Source: Achatina immaculata
Taxonomy: Eukaryota; Mollusca; Gastropoda; Stylommatophora; Achatinidae
Assembly: GCA_009760885.1 (NCBI GenBank)
Contig: CM019718.1
Coordinates: 26,281,133 to 26,345,132 of the forward strand
DNA: 64,000 nt
Direction of reading: 5' to 3'
Shown: positions 1-11,400 of the stretch, piece after piece
Position numbering within the stretch: position 1 is the stretch's first letter
How the letters are laid out: the number at the start of each line of letters is the position of its first letter
Notes under the pieces: generated by a model
The model's database searches: none
Told to the model about the DNA's origin: nothing
Seen by the model: the letters and a program-made list of their open reading frames with translations, nothing else
Translations under genes and position numbers: made by a program

Positions 1-727
1 TGTTTACATCTAACAAATTCATATAATTTTTGAACATATATGTTGACTAGATATTCATGTTTGGCTTTCAGTTGCACTTTCGAGATGTGACCCAGTTTTC
101 CATTCGATTTTCAGGAATAATCCAGCGTAGCCTCCTCTGATACACTGACTATCAAAAAAGAATTCCGAACCCTCTCTTTTGATTCAGAGTTTGGCTCTCA
201 TGACGGATACGTTGTGTATAAGGATGCCATGATGATTGTAAATCTCATAAGTTTAACGGTCACTTTACAAACAAAATGTAAACATAGCCTGAGATATTGA
301 AACATGCCCTGTGACAAATACATACCGTTAAGGTGTGGTGTGTTAGTACCTTCACATTTCTAGTTCACAGCACTGTCATGTTTGGAGGCCAGCACCTGTC
401 GTTGCTGCTTTTGTTTTCCCAGAGAAGACCATTTTTTGAGACTGGGTCGACCGCAATGTCGGTCGGAAAAATTCAGTTTCAGTGAGAAATCTAACCCAGG
501 ACAGCCTGATTGGCAAGCGAATATACTAACTACTAAAACCACTTAGGGCACCTGACGTCTGTATTTATAGGGTATACATATTTCAGTATTTCTGAAAAAA
601 AAAGGATATGCTGTATGCAAATAGATTGCATTAGAGAATAATTTTCACCAAGGATAAGAAAACTATGTGAAAATCAAAATCTAAAATGTTAATCTACAGA
701 GAAGTCCTTCAGGACACGTCTCAAGTC
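1..727. other. no gene seen
   Basis: AT-rich sequence without conserved coding exons or recognisable repeats by eye. Confidence 0.6.
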
Positions 728-838
728 ACTACTTTCAAGTCTTTAGTCCTTACTAACAGCTTCAAGTCGAGTCTCAAATCACGACTTTCAAGTCTTTAGT
801 CCTTACTAACAGCTTCAAGTCGAATCTCAAGTCTCAAT
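728..838. repeat. 53-bp tandem duplication
   Basis: actttcaagtctttagtcct and ttactaacagcttcaagtcg occur twice, offset 53 bp. Confidence 0.85.
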
Positions 839-840
839 CA

Positions 841-955
841 GTCAGTCATTTGCATGTTTATTGCAGAACTTTGCCTCCCTAACAGCTCTCCTGTAGGTCT
901 CTCGGTTGTAAGCAATATGACCTGCTGTTGATGCTTCCATTGCAGATCTCAAGTC
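841..955 (-). mobile_element. LINE family E 3' fragment
   Basis: The reverse strand reads EASTAGHIAYNRETYRRAVR to the stop, followed by the family tail catgcaaatgactgac. The same C-terminus occurs at 4080-4205. Confidence 0.75.
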
Positions 956-1042
956 TACTAAACCAAAAACAAAGTGATTGCATGACTTCAACAAGTTATG
1001 AAAGCGAAGAAAGTAAAGTAAAACAAAAACAAACAAACAATC

Positions 1043-1045
<3 letters not shown>

Positions 1046-1091
<46 letters not shown>
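1046..1091. repeat. (GA)n microsatellite
   Basis: Uninterrupted ag dinucleotides for about 46 bases. Confidence 0.95.
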
Positions 1092-1093
<2 letters not shown>

Positions 1094-1529
1094 TTATTTC
1101 CATTAAATATAAGAACGAATATCGAATCCATCAAACAAACTAGGAGAAACTAGGTAAGCTGCGGATGTGAACGACATAGAGTATCTTCAGCCTTGTGGAG
1201 CGATCTATAAACCAGCAAACTCGTAGAGCTCTGGTAGTCATGACAGAGAGCGCCCTCCACCCCCATCCCTACCCCCACCTTAAAATGTCAGAAATTTAAA
1301 GGACCGAAACACTTGCCCGTGGAGGAGGGAGGAGAAGGGGAGGGAAGGGGAGTGGAACTTCTCTGATGATCTGAGGAGTGTATTGCTTCCTTCTCTACAA
1401 TCTTTTCCACATTAGTAATGGAAAATGTTTGTTCACATTTTATTGAAATGTATCTATATTTAATTAGCGGTTGGCGGGGTAGGGAGGGTATCCCATATCA
1501 GAGAAGAAGTAAGGCGCCTCCTTACTTCC

Positions 1530-2013
1530 GTTAGTCTACGAGACACCCTTGGGCAAGGTGGAGTACCCGTATAGCTCCTCGATCAGGGTGACCTGAAACC
1601 ATGAGAGCAGGTGGTGGATGGGATGGGAGAACAGCCGATAGATAAAGTAAGAGGACACAGTTTTGTAGGATTAGAGCTCGAAAAAAATCGTAAACAAAGC
1701 ACTTTAGTGAGACATGAGAGAAAGAAAAAGCACAAGAGAGTTACCTGGGATTCGAACCACGTACTCCTGTAGGACGAGCCGATAGATAATGTTGGCTATG
1801 GTCACCATTCTATGATGGTAGCAGATTATTTCAATGTAGGGACAACGGATACGATCACTGACTGTTACAGTCACTGCCCGGAAGGAAAGCAGTGGCAAAC
1901 TACCATCTGGAAACATACATAGAAACTCTAACAGCACAATGGAAGGTCAGATCGAGAGGCCTACAGGAGAGCTGTTAGGGAGGCAAAGTTCCGCAAGGGG
2001 TATGCAAATGACT
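1530..2013 (+). mobile_element. tRNA-related SINE with LINE E-type 3' end
   Basis: Contains a perfect Pol III B-box, GGTTCGAATCC, on the reverse strand at 1748-1758. A shared body follows (ggtcaccattctatgatgg through cactgcccggaaggaaagca) and then the LINE E end ggcctacaggagagctgtta and gttccgcaagg. The body is repeated at 3681-3900. Confidence 0.65.
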
Positions 2014-2093
2014 GTACCTATATTGTTCAGTTACCTGTATATGTGAGGAGCTTTAAAATACAGATATTGGTCTAAACAATTTTCCGTACTTAT

Positions 2094-2137
2094 TCATTCA
2101 TTCACTCATTTGCATGTCCCTTGTGGAACTTTGCCTC
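2094..2137 (-). mobile_element. LINE E terminal tail fragment
   Basis: The reverse strand holds gaggcaaagttccacaagg, catgcaaatgag and tgaatga units, the last 45 bp of the family. Confidence 0.6.
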
Positions 2138-2424
2138 TTTACTTATATCGGACAAAATCTCAGCTATGAATACATCATCATTCGACATTATCATGCTACC
2201 TTTAATGCGTTTAACAACGGACAAATTTAATGATATATATCGATTTTATTTGTTTTGGTTACTTTCTGTCATTAGCCGGTCACTTGAGATTCTATACTGG
2301 ATTGGTTCTACACGCAAAATTTGATATTAGTAAGGGAATCGATGTCACAGGAAACGGAAATACAATATTAAGTCACAAATTTTACATATCGCATATTTTA
2401 TGTGTACTTAGAAATATTGCTTTT

Positions 2425-2470
2425 ATATGTCGTGACTGCGAACAAAGAAGAAGAAGAAGATATGTCGTGA
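2425..2470 (+). mobile_element. 24-bp retro-insertion with 11-bp target duplication
   Basis: ATATGTCGTGA occurs at 2425-2435 and 2460-2470. The 24 bp between them, ctgcgaacaaagaag plus further aag units, match the 3' terminus of the GAA-tailed elements. It looks like an extremely 5'-truncated insertion. Confidence 0.8.
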
Positions 2471-3680
2471 TATGGAGTTGCAATGACTGCAAAGATGGTT
2501 AACATCGTGTAATACCTTTACACAATGTGCAATTACAACACAGTCCATAGTAGTGGAAAGTAATGAGAAACATGTTTAGTAGAATTTCATCGAGAAAAAA
2601 AGTCGCACTATCAAAAAGCACCCACACTCAGATATCCATTATTTAATATTCATATACACGCACACGAAACTAGAAATAGAACACTGTACAAAGAAATAAT
2701 CTGCAGTATAGTTGGAACAAAAACACCAATAAATACTTTTTTTTAAAAAAAAGCTCTCAGCACAATACATTTTTATCCAATGATATAAAAAGAAGAAAAA
2801 AAAATATACGAGGTCCTTTCCTTAGCAAAACACTAGAATATAATATGAACCATAGATAAAGGACACTTAAGAACCAGAAATGCTGGGAGCCACAAAAATA
2901 TGATACTTAAAAAAAAAACTGCCACACTCTAACAATGACTTATTTATTTATTTATTTTGCAAAGTACGGCCTAATATTTGTATAAACTAGGAAAAAGTAG
3001 CCATATTCATTTTATTTTATTATATTTCTTTCCATTTTCTTTTTTTTTTTTACATAGCTTTCATGTGAATTTGTATTTTATTCCCCCCTCCCCCTTTCTA
3101 TTTCATTATCCTGTGTGTTTTTTTTGTTTGTTTGTATGATTAAGGTTCACATAGAAACGTCACAACTGTGTGGTCTATAAGTAATAAAGCTGTTCCTACT
3201 TTTTCCATAGTTTATACATTTTGTTATCACAGATTTACTGCAGTGGCTTCGTGTATAGTTATATACTTGTACATTTACTCGCCTTGACCCGTACCACATA
3301 CCATATTAACCATATTTTGTATGACTCGAATCAGTAGAGCCAATGGCTATCAAACTCATTGACCCGTGGATGGCTCTGAAGATTCAAAAGACAGAAAATC
3401 TAGAGAGATTGACCAACAAATAATTAATGATGACATTTTCCATTCTCAAACACAACCCACCAACAGGCAACCCCGAGTAATGTATTCAACGTTGAAATAT
3501 TTGGATGTTACCTTTAGTTCGAAGGTTGATCAGAAGAGTTAAGAAGGGATGAATAGAATACGAGCAAGCCATTTCCCCAGCGTCACCTGGCGATGAAGTT
3601 TGATAAATAACATCAATTTTTCCGTTTTCCAAAACACTACGGAAAAAAATAGAAATATTCATTTCGCTGGCGTGGGCAAG
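2471..3680. other. no gene seen
   Basis: AT-rich, poly-A/T runs and TTTA-type simple sequence; nothing recognised. Confidence 0.6.
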
Positions 3681-4215
3681 AGAAGGTGGTGGATGGAATG
3701 GGAGAGCAGCCGACAGATAATGTTGGTTATGGTCACCATTCTATGATGGTAGGCAAATGATCTCAATGTAGGGACAATGGCTATGATCACTGACTAGTAC
3801 AGTCACACTGCCCGGAAGGAAAGCAATGGTAAACTATCTTCTGGAAATATACCAAGAAACCCAAGCAGCAATCATGGAAAGTCAAATAGGAAAAAGATCT
3901 GGTGGTGAGGCCCCCAGGCCAGATAGATCTAATTTTAACACAGGGGAAGAATGTGAGACAGAGGTCAGTACTAGTAATTGTGATGACGGACAAAATATTT
4001 TGGACACATTAAACGTCATGATAAACTAGAGAAGGGTACATAATGGGAAAAGAAAAGAGAGGAAGACCAAGGCGAAGATGGCTGCAAGACATCGTTGATG
4101 ATCTGCAAATGGATGCATCAGCAGCAGGCCATCTTGCTCAGAACCAAGAGGCCTACAGGAGTGCTGTTAGAGAGGCATTGTTCCGCAAGGGACATGCACA
4201 TGAATGAATAAATGA
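3681..4215 (+). mobile_element. SINE body joined to LINE E C-terminus
   Basis: The first 200 bp match 1590-1930. From about 3984 the sequence reads KYFGHIKRHDKLEKG, then RGRPRRRWLQDIVDDLQMD and AVREALFRKGHAHE, a LINE C-terminus, ending in an (ATGA)n-type tail. Confidence 0.7.
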
Positions 4216-5355
4216 ATGTGAATTAAACCATACGGTGGAAAATTTAAGAAATAATATGAACAAAAAAACTTTTAAAATAACTTCATTCAGAAATTTAGTT
4301 ACCAAAGAATTTCGATTTAGTCTCCACCTTGATGATACATTGTTGGTTTCGTAATTTAGAAACATCCAGAGAAAGGACCCGTATGAAATAGCAGAAGAGG
4401 AAGTCGACACTCGAACTCCGTAGATACTACAGGGAACGAACACAGAAAGATGGTCAGAATTTGTTTTTAAATAAGCTTCATGTTTTTGTTTGATGTTTTT
4501 TCTGTGTTTGTTATCAGAGTTCAGTAAGGGCATGGCCAGCAAAATACTTAGCAGTGTAGAATTATGAATAATTCTGAACAATAGCATTGGACGTATTACA
4601 TAAAGCTGTCGTGTAGTCTACCATTCCAAGCAAGTATTGTTTTAGCATTTTGTTACAAAGTCTTCTAAGAGAACTGAAACGAGTGTTTAAAATGTTTTAT
4701 CTTGCAGCGAGAAGTAATAAGACGGTGGATTCGGCATTCATTACAGAAACGCCACATTGCTTTTATATAAAGCTGCTAGTGAATAGAGCATGGCTGGAGA
4801 AATTCGAGAGCAACGAGATGCTGGTGACAAGTAACAAAAACCTCAATTTGAAATAAAGAAAGCAGAGTTTAAAAGGTCACGTTTTGTGCTTGGGAAGGAC
4901 AAACAACCAAGACAAGCCGCGAACGTATTGCTGTCAGCATGAGAGAGAACAGGTTAAAACATAGACAAGAGGAAACAAACCTTTTTTTTTTTTTCAGATT
5001 AGTGGTTTTTAGCCTGTGGTCGATGAATCCCCAAAAAGTCCTGGGAAGGATTTTTAAGGATTAGTTCTGTTTTTAAAACATCTTAGCACCATCTGTGTTA
5101 CATCTGTTGTTTTATTTTTAATGAGGGATCCACAGCTCTTCTCTGGCCTCAAAGGGGGGGGGGGGGGGGAAAGAAGGGCATGACTAACAAAATGTTAAGA
5201 ACTAATGTTTTAGATAAAACTTCCAATAGATAACGAAACAAATAAAAAAAAAGAGACTCAGATTGAGTCAGAGGGAGAATTTTTTTTTGTCTGTTCTTTG
5301 TATGCTTGTTGGGCATTGATGATGACAGACATTATGAAGCTGAAGGAAATTAGAA
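4216..5355. other. no gene; possible hAT-like MITE remnant
   Basis: An open reverse frame at 4153-4587 has no recognisable motif. The 4999-5160 block (agtggtttttagcctgtgg, then gatccacag) resembles a hAT MITE. A G-homopolymer follows at 5154-5169. Confidence 0.35.
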
Positions 5356-5440
5356 TTAGCCGAGGTGGCTAAGTCTGTTACATCCGAACAAAGTTGTATA
5401 TGTGTGCTTCAGGATCTTCAGAAGAATCTTCACTTCACAA
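5356..5440 (+). mobile_element. possible tRNA-like SINE head
   Basis: agccgaggtggctaagtctg resembles a tRNA-Leu/Ser 5' half with an A-box; no convincing B-box, so not called a tRNA gene. Confidence 0.25.
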
Positions 5441-5879
5441 AACTCCTCAATCACTGACATACTGTTATGGAGATGTTGAACAACTGGGGAAAAAAAAAAA
5501 CAAACTGTACAATCCGCTAGCTGGCACAAGGGAACAGGGATTGTAAACTTGTAAGCCCAGGAATCCAGGCTGGCTAAGGAGATGAAGGTTGCATTCTTAT
5601 TCTGCATCTTGTGCTATAAGATTTTATATTAACTTACACATGGGGAATTTTTTTTCTTTCTTTTTTTTTTTTCTCCCAATCACAGGCATGGCAAAGTATT
5701 TATGGAACTTAGTTGCACATGGTCCCTGTTTCTCATTCATTTACTGACAACTATGGTTGTAAAGGTGGTTGTCTTTGAGTGACAGCATAGTTATCAAGAC
5801 TAGTGGACCATACCTGGTAAAGACTGTTAGTGCTCCAAATAACAGGCTCAAAGCTGACCAACAGAATGAGAGTTTATGA

Positions 5880-7700
5880 AATACCTTGGGATCATGTTTG
5901 GCAGGATCCACCAAATGGACATGGTCATTCAGAGAGCAAAGAAAGGGCTCGGCACAGGGAAGGCCATGGCAGAGGCTGATCTGCCACAATGGACATTTCC
6001 TGCTGATGTGGGCGTTGGTGATGCTGATGGTTGACTATGGCCTCGCCCTTCAGACTTTATCCATGACTCAGATAATCAAGCTTGAATGAATCCCAGATGA
6101 GGCTGTGAGAGCAGTTCTGGGGTGCACCAGGGATACTCTGATCTCAGCTGTGAGCTACTTATTGGATATGCCTAGCATGAAAGTAGGGCACAAGTATGCG
6201 CAAGTGAAGATGTATCTCAGGATTGCCGGCATGGCAAACCACCCCTTCTACCAGAGCTGAACTCAGCAAAGGGCAAGCGTATCAAACAAGGGTGATCATG
6301 AATGGCAGAGGCAGAAGAGACATTGTCAGCAGATTTCCTCAGAATCAGAATGGACTAAAGTGCCAAATGTACAGAATCTAATGAAGGTGATCCAGGTTGA
6401 CCATGAATGCCAAGCCTGGGCTCAGGGTAAAACAGAAGGTCAGGTGCAGGAACAGATTTAGCATCACTGTGACCTTCACAGATGGGCCTGTGACTTGAAG
6501 CCTTAAAAGTGGGTGGGGCTTTGGTGTCTACCACAGGAGCATACCTGTTGTGAGTAAATCAGGAGCATAGGCAACCACTTTGAGCATGAGAATGGTAGTG
6601 CAGGCAGCGTCAGAAGTAATTTCCTGGTTGGTGGAGCAGGACAGCTTGCATGGGGTCAATCATTGTAATAGACTCCCAAAGCGTGCTATGGAGAATTGAG
6701 AGGCTTTTCTTCTTCTTTGTACGCGTTTTTAGTGATAATGCATGGTACCCTGATTTTTGGTAACTGTGGTCTTGCTCAGACTGCCATGAAGACAGTGGTA
6801 CAGGCTGGCCTGGCCAAAACTTTGTTTTCCAGCCTCTGGTGGCTGTACTTAAGCCCCTTCTCCACATCAGGCCCGACGGCTTTGGGACAGTTCCACAGAG
6901 ACACTCTGACTTTGGGATGAGGAATCTGATGAGTGCCTCAGTGATATCCATTCTCCGCCACCTATAGTCTGCTGGCTCTGTTTTGTTTACCTCATTCTGA
7001 CAGCCATTGTTGTAGAGACCCATAGGCTTGCTGCGTTGTGGATTCATTGGTTCATATCAGGCTTACCTCATCCCTGCCAGTGATCTCCATGTCCCCATCT
7101 GTACACAATTAGTGTTGATTGCTACAGGTTTCTGGACTACAGAAGTAAGCCAGAGTTTTTAAGCAATCAGATATACGTATGTATATTGTATGTTCCTTGT
7201 CTCACAAAGACTATGTTAAGTGTGTTCTTAACACAGTTGTTCCCAGGGGGAATTGAGAGGCATTTTTCTGCAGGGAGTGGGTCCATCTTCAGGGTATCCA
7301 GTTTGACTTAGATCCACTGCCAGGTCATGTGGGACTCAAAGATATGAGAAAGTGGGTAAGCTAGGAGGCAGGGCATCAGTTCAGGGTACCCTAAGACTAG
7401 ACAAGCAGGAGATTGCAAGAGGATGACATCGGGTTGAATGATGACAGTCACATCAGGAGGGTGATCGAGTTGAGGGAGGAAAGGGGAAGTGAACATTTTT
7501 CTGAGTGAAGTGGTTTAGTGCATGTTACCCACAACCAGTGTGTAACTGGCTCTATCAGCAAGTGCACATTTCAGTGGGTGTTGAAAGGCAGAGCACATTT
7601 GGAAATTCCTGGAGTGTGGGGATGCCAGTTTCTGATTACAAATATAAAACCATTAATAAAGAACACAAAACCATTTATAAAGAACATAAAATCATTAATA
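5880..7700 (+). mobile_element. LINE relic with RT C-terminus and RNase H (family D)
   Basis: Broken reading frames give the post-RT motif AVLGCTRDTLIS...LLDMPSMKV...YAQVKMYLR (6107-6260), an RNase H start FTDGP near 6474 and IIVIDSQSVLW near 6657. After the 545-bp insertion come IHCQVMW-like remains at 7310. Many stops; non-functional. This lineage differs from the RTE elements in having RNase H. Confidence 0.7.
6705..7249 (-). mobile_element. 545-bp (GAA)n-tailed element
   Basis: The duplication GAATTGAGAGGC lies at 6693-6704 and 7250-7261 (12 bp). On the reverse strand the element ends gcgtacaaagaagaag. It splits an RNase H-type LINE relic. Its inner part (about 6730-7100) is shared, in opposite orientation, with 9075-9566. 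Confidence 0.88.
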
Positions 7701-7856
7701 AAGAATAACTTACATTTCTTTGGATGTATCATGAGAAGACAGAAGAGAGAGAACTGGCATAATCGAGGGAAGAAAGATGAATTAAAGAGCAAATTATCCC
7801 GTTGACCTGCCATGTGCCATGGGGAGGGAAAAGGTGACCAATATAACTTCTTCTTC

Positions 7857-8012
7857 AGTCTCCCTGGAGCTGGCGTTCTTTGCAGTCAAGATGTTGAGGC
7901 ACAGCAGTGATCACTGCCCCATTAGCCAGACTAGGCTGGCTACTCAGAGTATCAGTGGAGAAGCAGGGCAGGGTGTTGGTCAGCCATGGGTTGCTGATTG
8001 CTAGAACAGACA
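7857..8012 (+). mobile_element. SINE-like repeat family F, partial
   Basis: Shares ttgaggcacagcagtg, gccagactaggctg and cagccatgggttgctgatt with the other copies but lacks the middle. Confidence 0.5.
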
Positions 8013-8453
8013 GCATCTTCACAACAATACAATTTGAAATAACCGGGACTACACAGACGATGTCAGTCTGTCTTGCAGCCAGTGAGTAGTAAACTTAACA
8101 AAAATAACTTTATATATTAAGTGCTCCGTGCCAGACAAACAAAAACACCAACTTCAATTCGGTTGTATTCATCTGTCTGACACAGAATGTCTCTTATAAT
8201 ATTGTTCTGTCTCCAAATTGTTTTGAAATCCCAATTCTGTAACTCCTGTTTGAAAACTGGAACTGCAGTTTATCCAAGAAAGATAAAAAGTTGTTGGCAT
8301 TTGAAAGAAGAGTTTAGATGCAGTCAAGGTAAGATGTGAAAATATTTATAGAAGAGGTATGAGACATCATGGGTACTTTAGTTATGAGTTTTTTGTTTTT
8401 TCTTTTAAGAGTTCAAGACAGTTGCTTAATTCTGCAGTTTATGTTTGTTTCAG

Positions 8454-8493
8454 GGCAACGAAAACAGTCTTCACATGGAACTTTGTTCCACAT
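8454..8493 (+). CDS. PPP3R1: calcineurin B coding exon 2 (residues 2-14)
   Basis: A pyrimidine-rich tract ending tttcag precedes GGCAACGAA, and the donor is gtaagt. The exon encodes [13 protein letters not shown] and leaves one T, which pairs with TT of the next exon to give Phe15. It is too short for ORF scanning; homology to the calcineurin B N-terminus and matching phase support it. Confidence 0.93.
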
Positions 8494-11400
8494 GTAAGTA
8501 GAAATTTTTTATATTAGCATTATTTTTTTTGGCACATGTAGTACAAACACATGTCAGTGTTCAGTATGAAGTCAGGGATTAAAAACAAAGTCTGATATTG
8601 CTGCAGCGAACAGGCTTCAGATTTACCATGGCCTCTAGCTTGTATGGTGAAATGAGAACTCTTATTATGCAGGTGATATAGCACTCATAGCACATACTCA
8701 CCACCACATACAGGAGAAACGAGCAGCTTAGGCATGATCCTCAGACAAGTGTGGCTGAACATCAATATAAAGAAGTGAGAAATAATGAAAGTAAACAGAA
8801 AATCAAACAGCACTTAAAATTAACCTTTTCCAGTCCTTTGTCAGAGATTTATTAAACAAGTCTCCGACATCTGGTACAAATTTTGTTGCTGATTAAATGG
8901 GAAAAGTGTTTATTCATGTTAGCTGACATGTTCATCGATAAGTTTCCTTCTTTAAATTCAACTTTAATGTAAGAAAAGTGGGAAGTTTTGCAGCCAAATA
9001 AAAAATAGTAGGTATATAAGGCTGTAAATAAGCTATAATTATTCAGGACTGGAAAGGGCTATGACCAAAATCTAATGTCAGGTTGGTGGACGGGTAGGGA
9101 CATGGAGATCGCTGGCAGGGATGAGGAAAATCTGGTGTGAAACCAATGAATCCAGGACGTGACAAACCTATGGGTCTTTACAACAATGGCTATCAGAATG
9201 ATGTAAACAAAACAGAGCCAGCAGACTATAGGTGGCAGGGAATGGGTATTGTTGAGGCACTCATCGGATTCCTCAGTGCAGATCAGAGTATCTCTGTGGA
9301 ACTGTCTCAAAGCCATCTGGCCAGCCAGTGTTGCATGCTGGATCCGACGTAGAGAAGGGGCTTAAGTATAGCCACCAGAGGCTGGAAAACAAAATTTTTG
9401 GCCAGGCCTGCATACACCACTGTCTTATGGAAGTCCAAGCAAGACCATAGTCTGCCCTAGCAAGGAAAGGTGCTGAAGTCAGAGGTTCCCAGCCAAAAGG
9501 CGCATTGCAAAAATCAGGGTACCACACAACATCGACATTGTACGTACGAAGTAGAAGAAGAAGAAGTTGTTGCTGTGGCTGATCATGTCCAGTCATCTGA
9601 TGGCAGTATTAGTCACAAGAGAAGTTGCTCAGAAAAATGATGCTGGGCAGCTTCCACAAACAGCTGGTATCTGCAGAGGCAAAAAAAAAAAACAGTCATA
9701 TTATTCTTTTGCATAATTATTTGTATATTTAAATTTTAGTTGACATTTGTCACTCACTTTTTTCTGATTGTATTAATTAAAATTTCAGTTGATGTCGATG
9801 AAATAAAACGTCTGGGGAAGCGCTTTCGAAAACTGGACCTGGACAACTCAGGGGCCCTCAGCATTGATGAGTTCATGTCATTACCAGAGCTTCATCAAAA
9901 CCCACTTGTTCAAAGGGTTATAGATATATTTGACACAGATGGTAACGGAGAAGTCGACTTTAAAGGTATTGAAAATAATTGCTTGTGTAATGTGTTTTTA
10001 TAACACTCCTAGAAATCTCTTATTGTTGCATTAAAAATTTTTATCATTATTCTGTATGGAGCGGCCTTCAAGTACATGGGATGTAAGGGCTCTGCAGAGA
10101 TCCCTTAAAATGTGCATTGTCAATCTTTTTTATGGTTATAGCCCCCCTTTGGGGAAGGGGTGGGCCATTATGTCCCTACAACTCCCTTACCAGACTGTCA
10201 AATTCATCTTGATCACCAGGCCTGTTATATACTAGTATGACTTTGTGTGTGGTGTATTCATATAAAACAATTCTAACAGCCAAGAACAAAGACAAAAAAG
10301 AGCCTAAGAAGAGAATACTCATACAAGAACACCCACATTACCAAGCAGGTGAGAAGAGACAAGAGACAGTTTTTAGACGCTAGTGAAAGAATCCCAAGAA
10401 GCAGCAAACAAAGGAGACTCTAAAACAATATGCCAAATGACCATATTTGTATAGAATGTCTGTGTAGTGTGCTTGAGACAGCTAAAGACTAGGAGAAAAA
10501 AAAATCCTAACAGAAAATTTGGAAGGAGTGATACTAAGGCAGTGAATGGTTTCTTATTCATTTTCTGGTACCCCTTGTAGCTCTGCTGATGTTTTAAATA
10601 TATAGTCTTTGTTCATCATTCAGGCAAGTCATCTGAGTGAGATGATGGTTAGTGCAACATAGGCAAGGCATTTTCCTCATATTAATTGTCCAGGTGGAGC
10701 ACAAGACACCAGGCCTAATCTGATTATGATAATCAGTTTTTGATAAGAGTCAGCCATGAGATAATCTGCATGTGACAATTGGTTTTTGATAAGAGTCAGC
10801 CATGAGAAAAACTGCAGGACAAAATGATTCTCAGCAGTTTCGAAGAACAACTGTTATACATCTAGTTATGCAGCAGAGTCATATAAGACAAAAAATAGTC
10901 ACCCAGTGCCATACATTTTTGTTGTTATTGGATCACAGTGCTATTCAAACACCCACTGCTATTTGAAAGTGGTAAAATTTATCTGGGAAAAGTAATTTGG
11001 CTAAAAAATTGTGCATTCAATTTTTTTTTCCCCTCATCATTTTTTTTTTTAAGCAGGTTACAGCTTGTTATGAACATTTATATATATTTTTCAGCATTTG
11101 TTTTTTTTTTTTTACTCATTTCTACAGAATTTATTGAAGGAATTTCACAGTTTAGTGTTAAAGGTGACAAGGAATCAAAATTGCGGTGTAAGTACTGTAA
11201 CAAATGTGTAAACAGAATGAACTAGTTGTCCTGTTTATTCCAGTCTTACTTGTCTCTGTCTTATTTTTTTTTTTTCTATAAGACCCAGTATGTGAATTCC
11301 AGAATCTAAAGAGTAGTAAAATTTGAAAGCTTTTATTTTGGAGTAAAGTTTTCATGGAAAGTTATGGCATTAGTGTTAGCATTTCCCCCAGTGTGTGCCC

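Noticed and set aside
4153..4587. 144-codon reverse-strand open frame
   Set aside because: No recognisable domain, no splice or promoter support, and its end overlaps a LINE E fragment.
5356..5440. tRNA gene
   Set aside because: Only the 5' half resembles a tRNA; no B-box or acceptor pairing found.
8883..9575. TTGTTGCTG at 8883-8891 and 9567-9575 as target duplication for the element ending at 9566
   Set aside because: It would place the element start inside a MITE whose own inverted ends (8824-8836, 9046-9058) are better supported.
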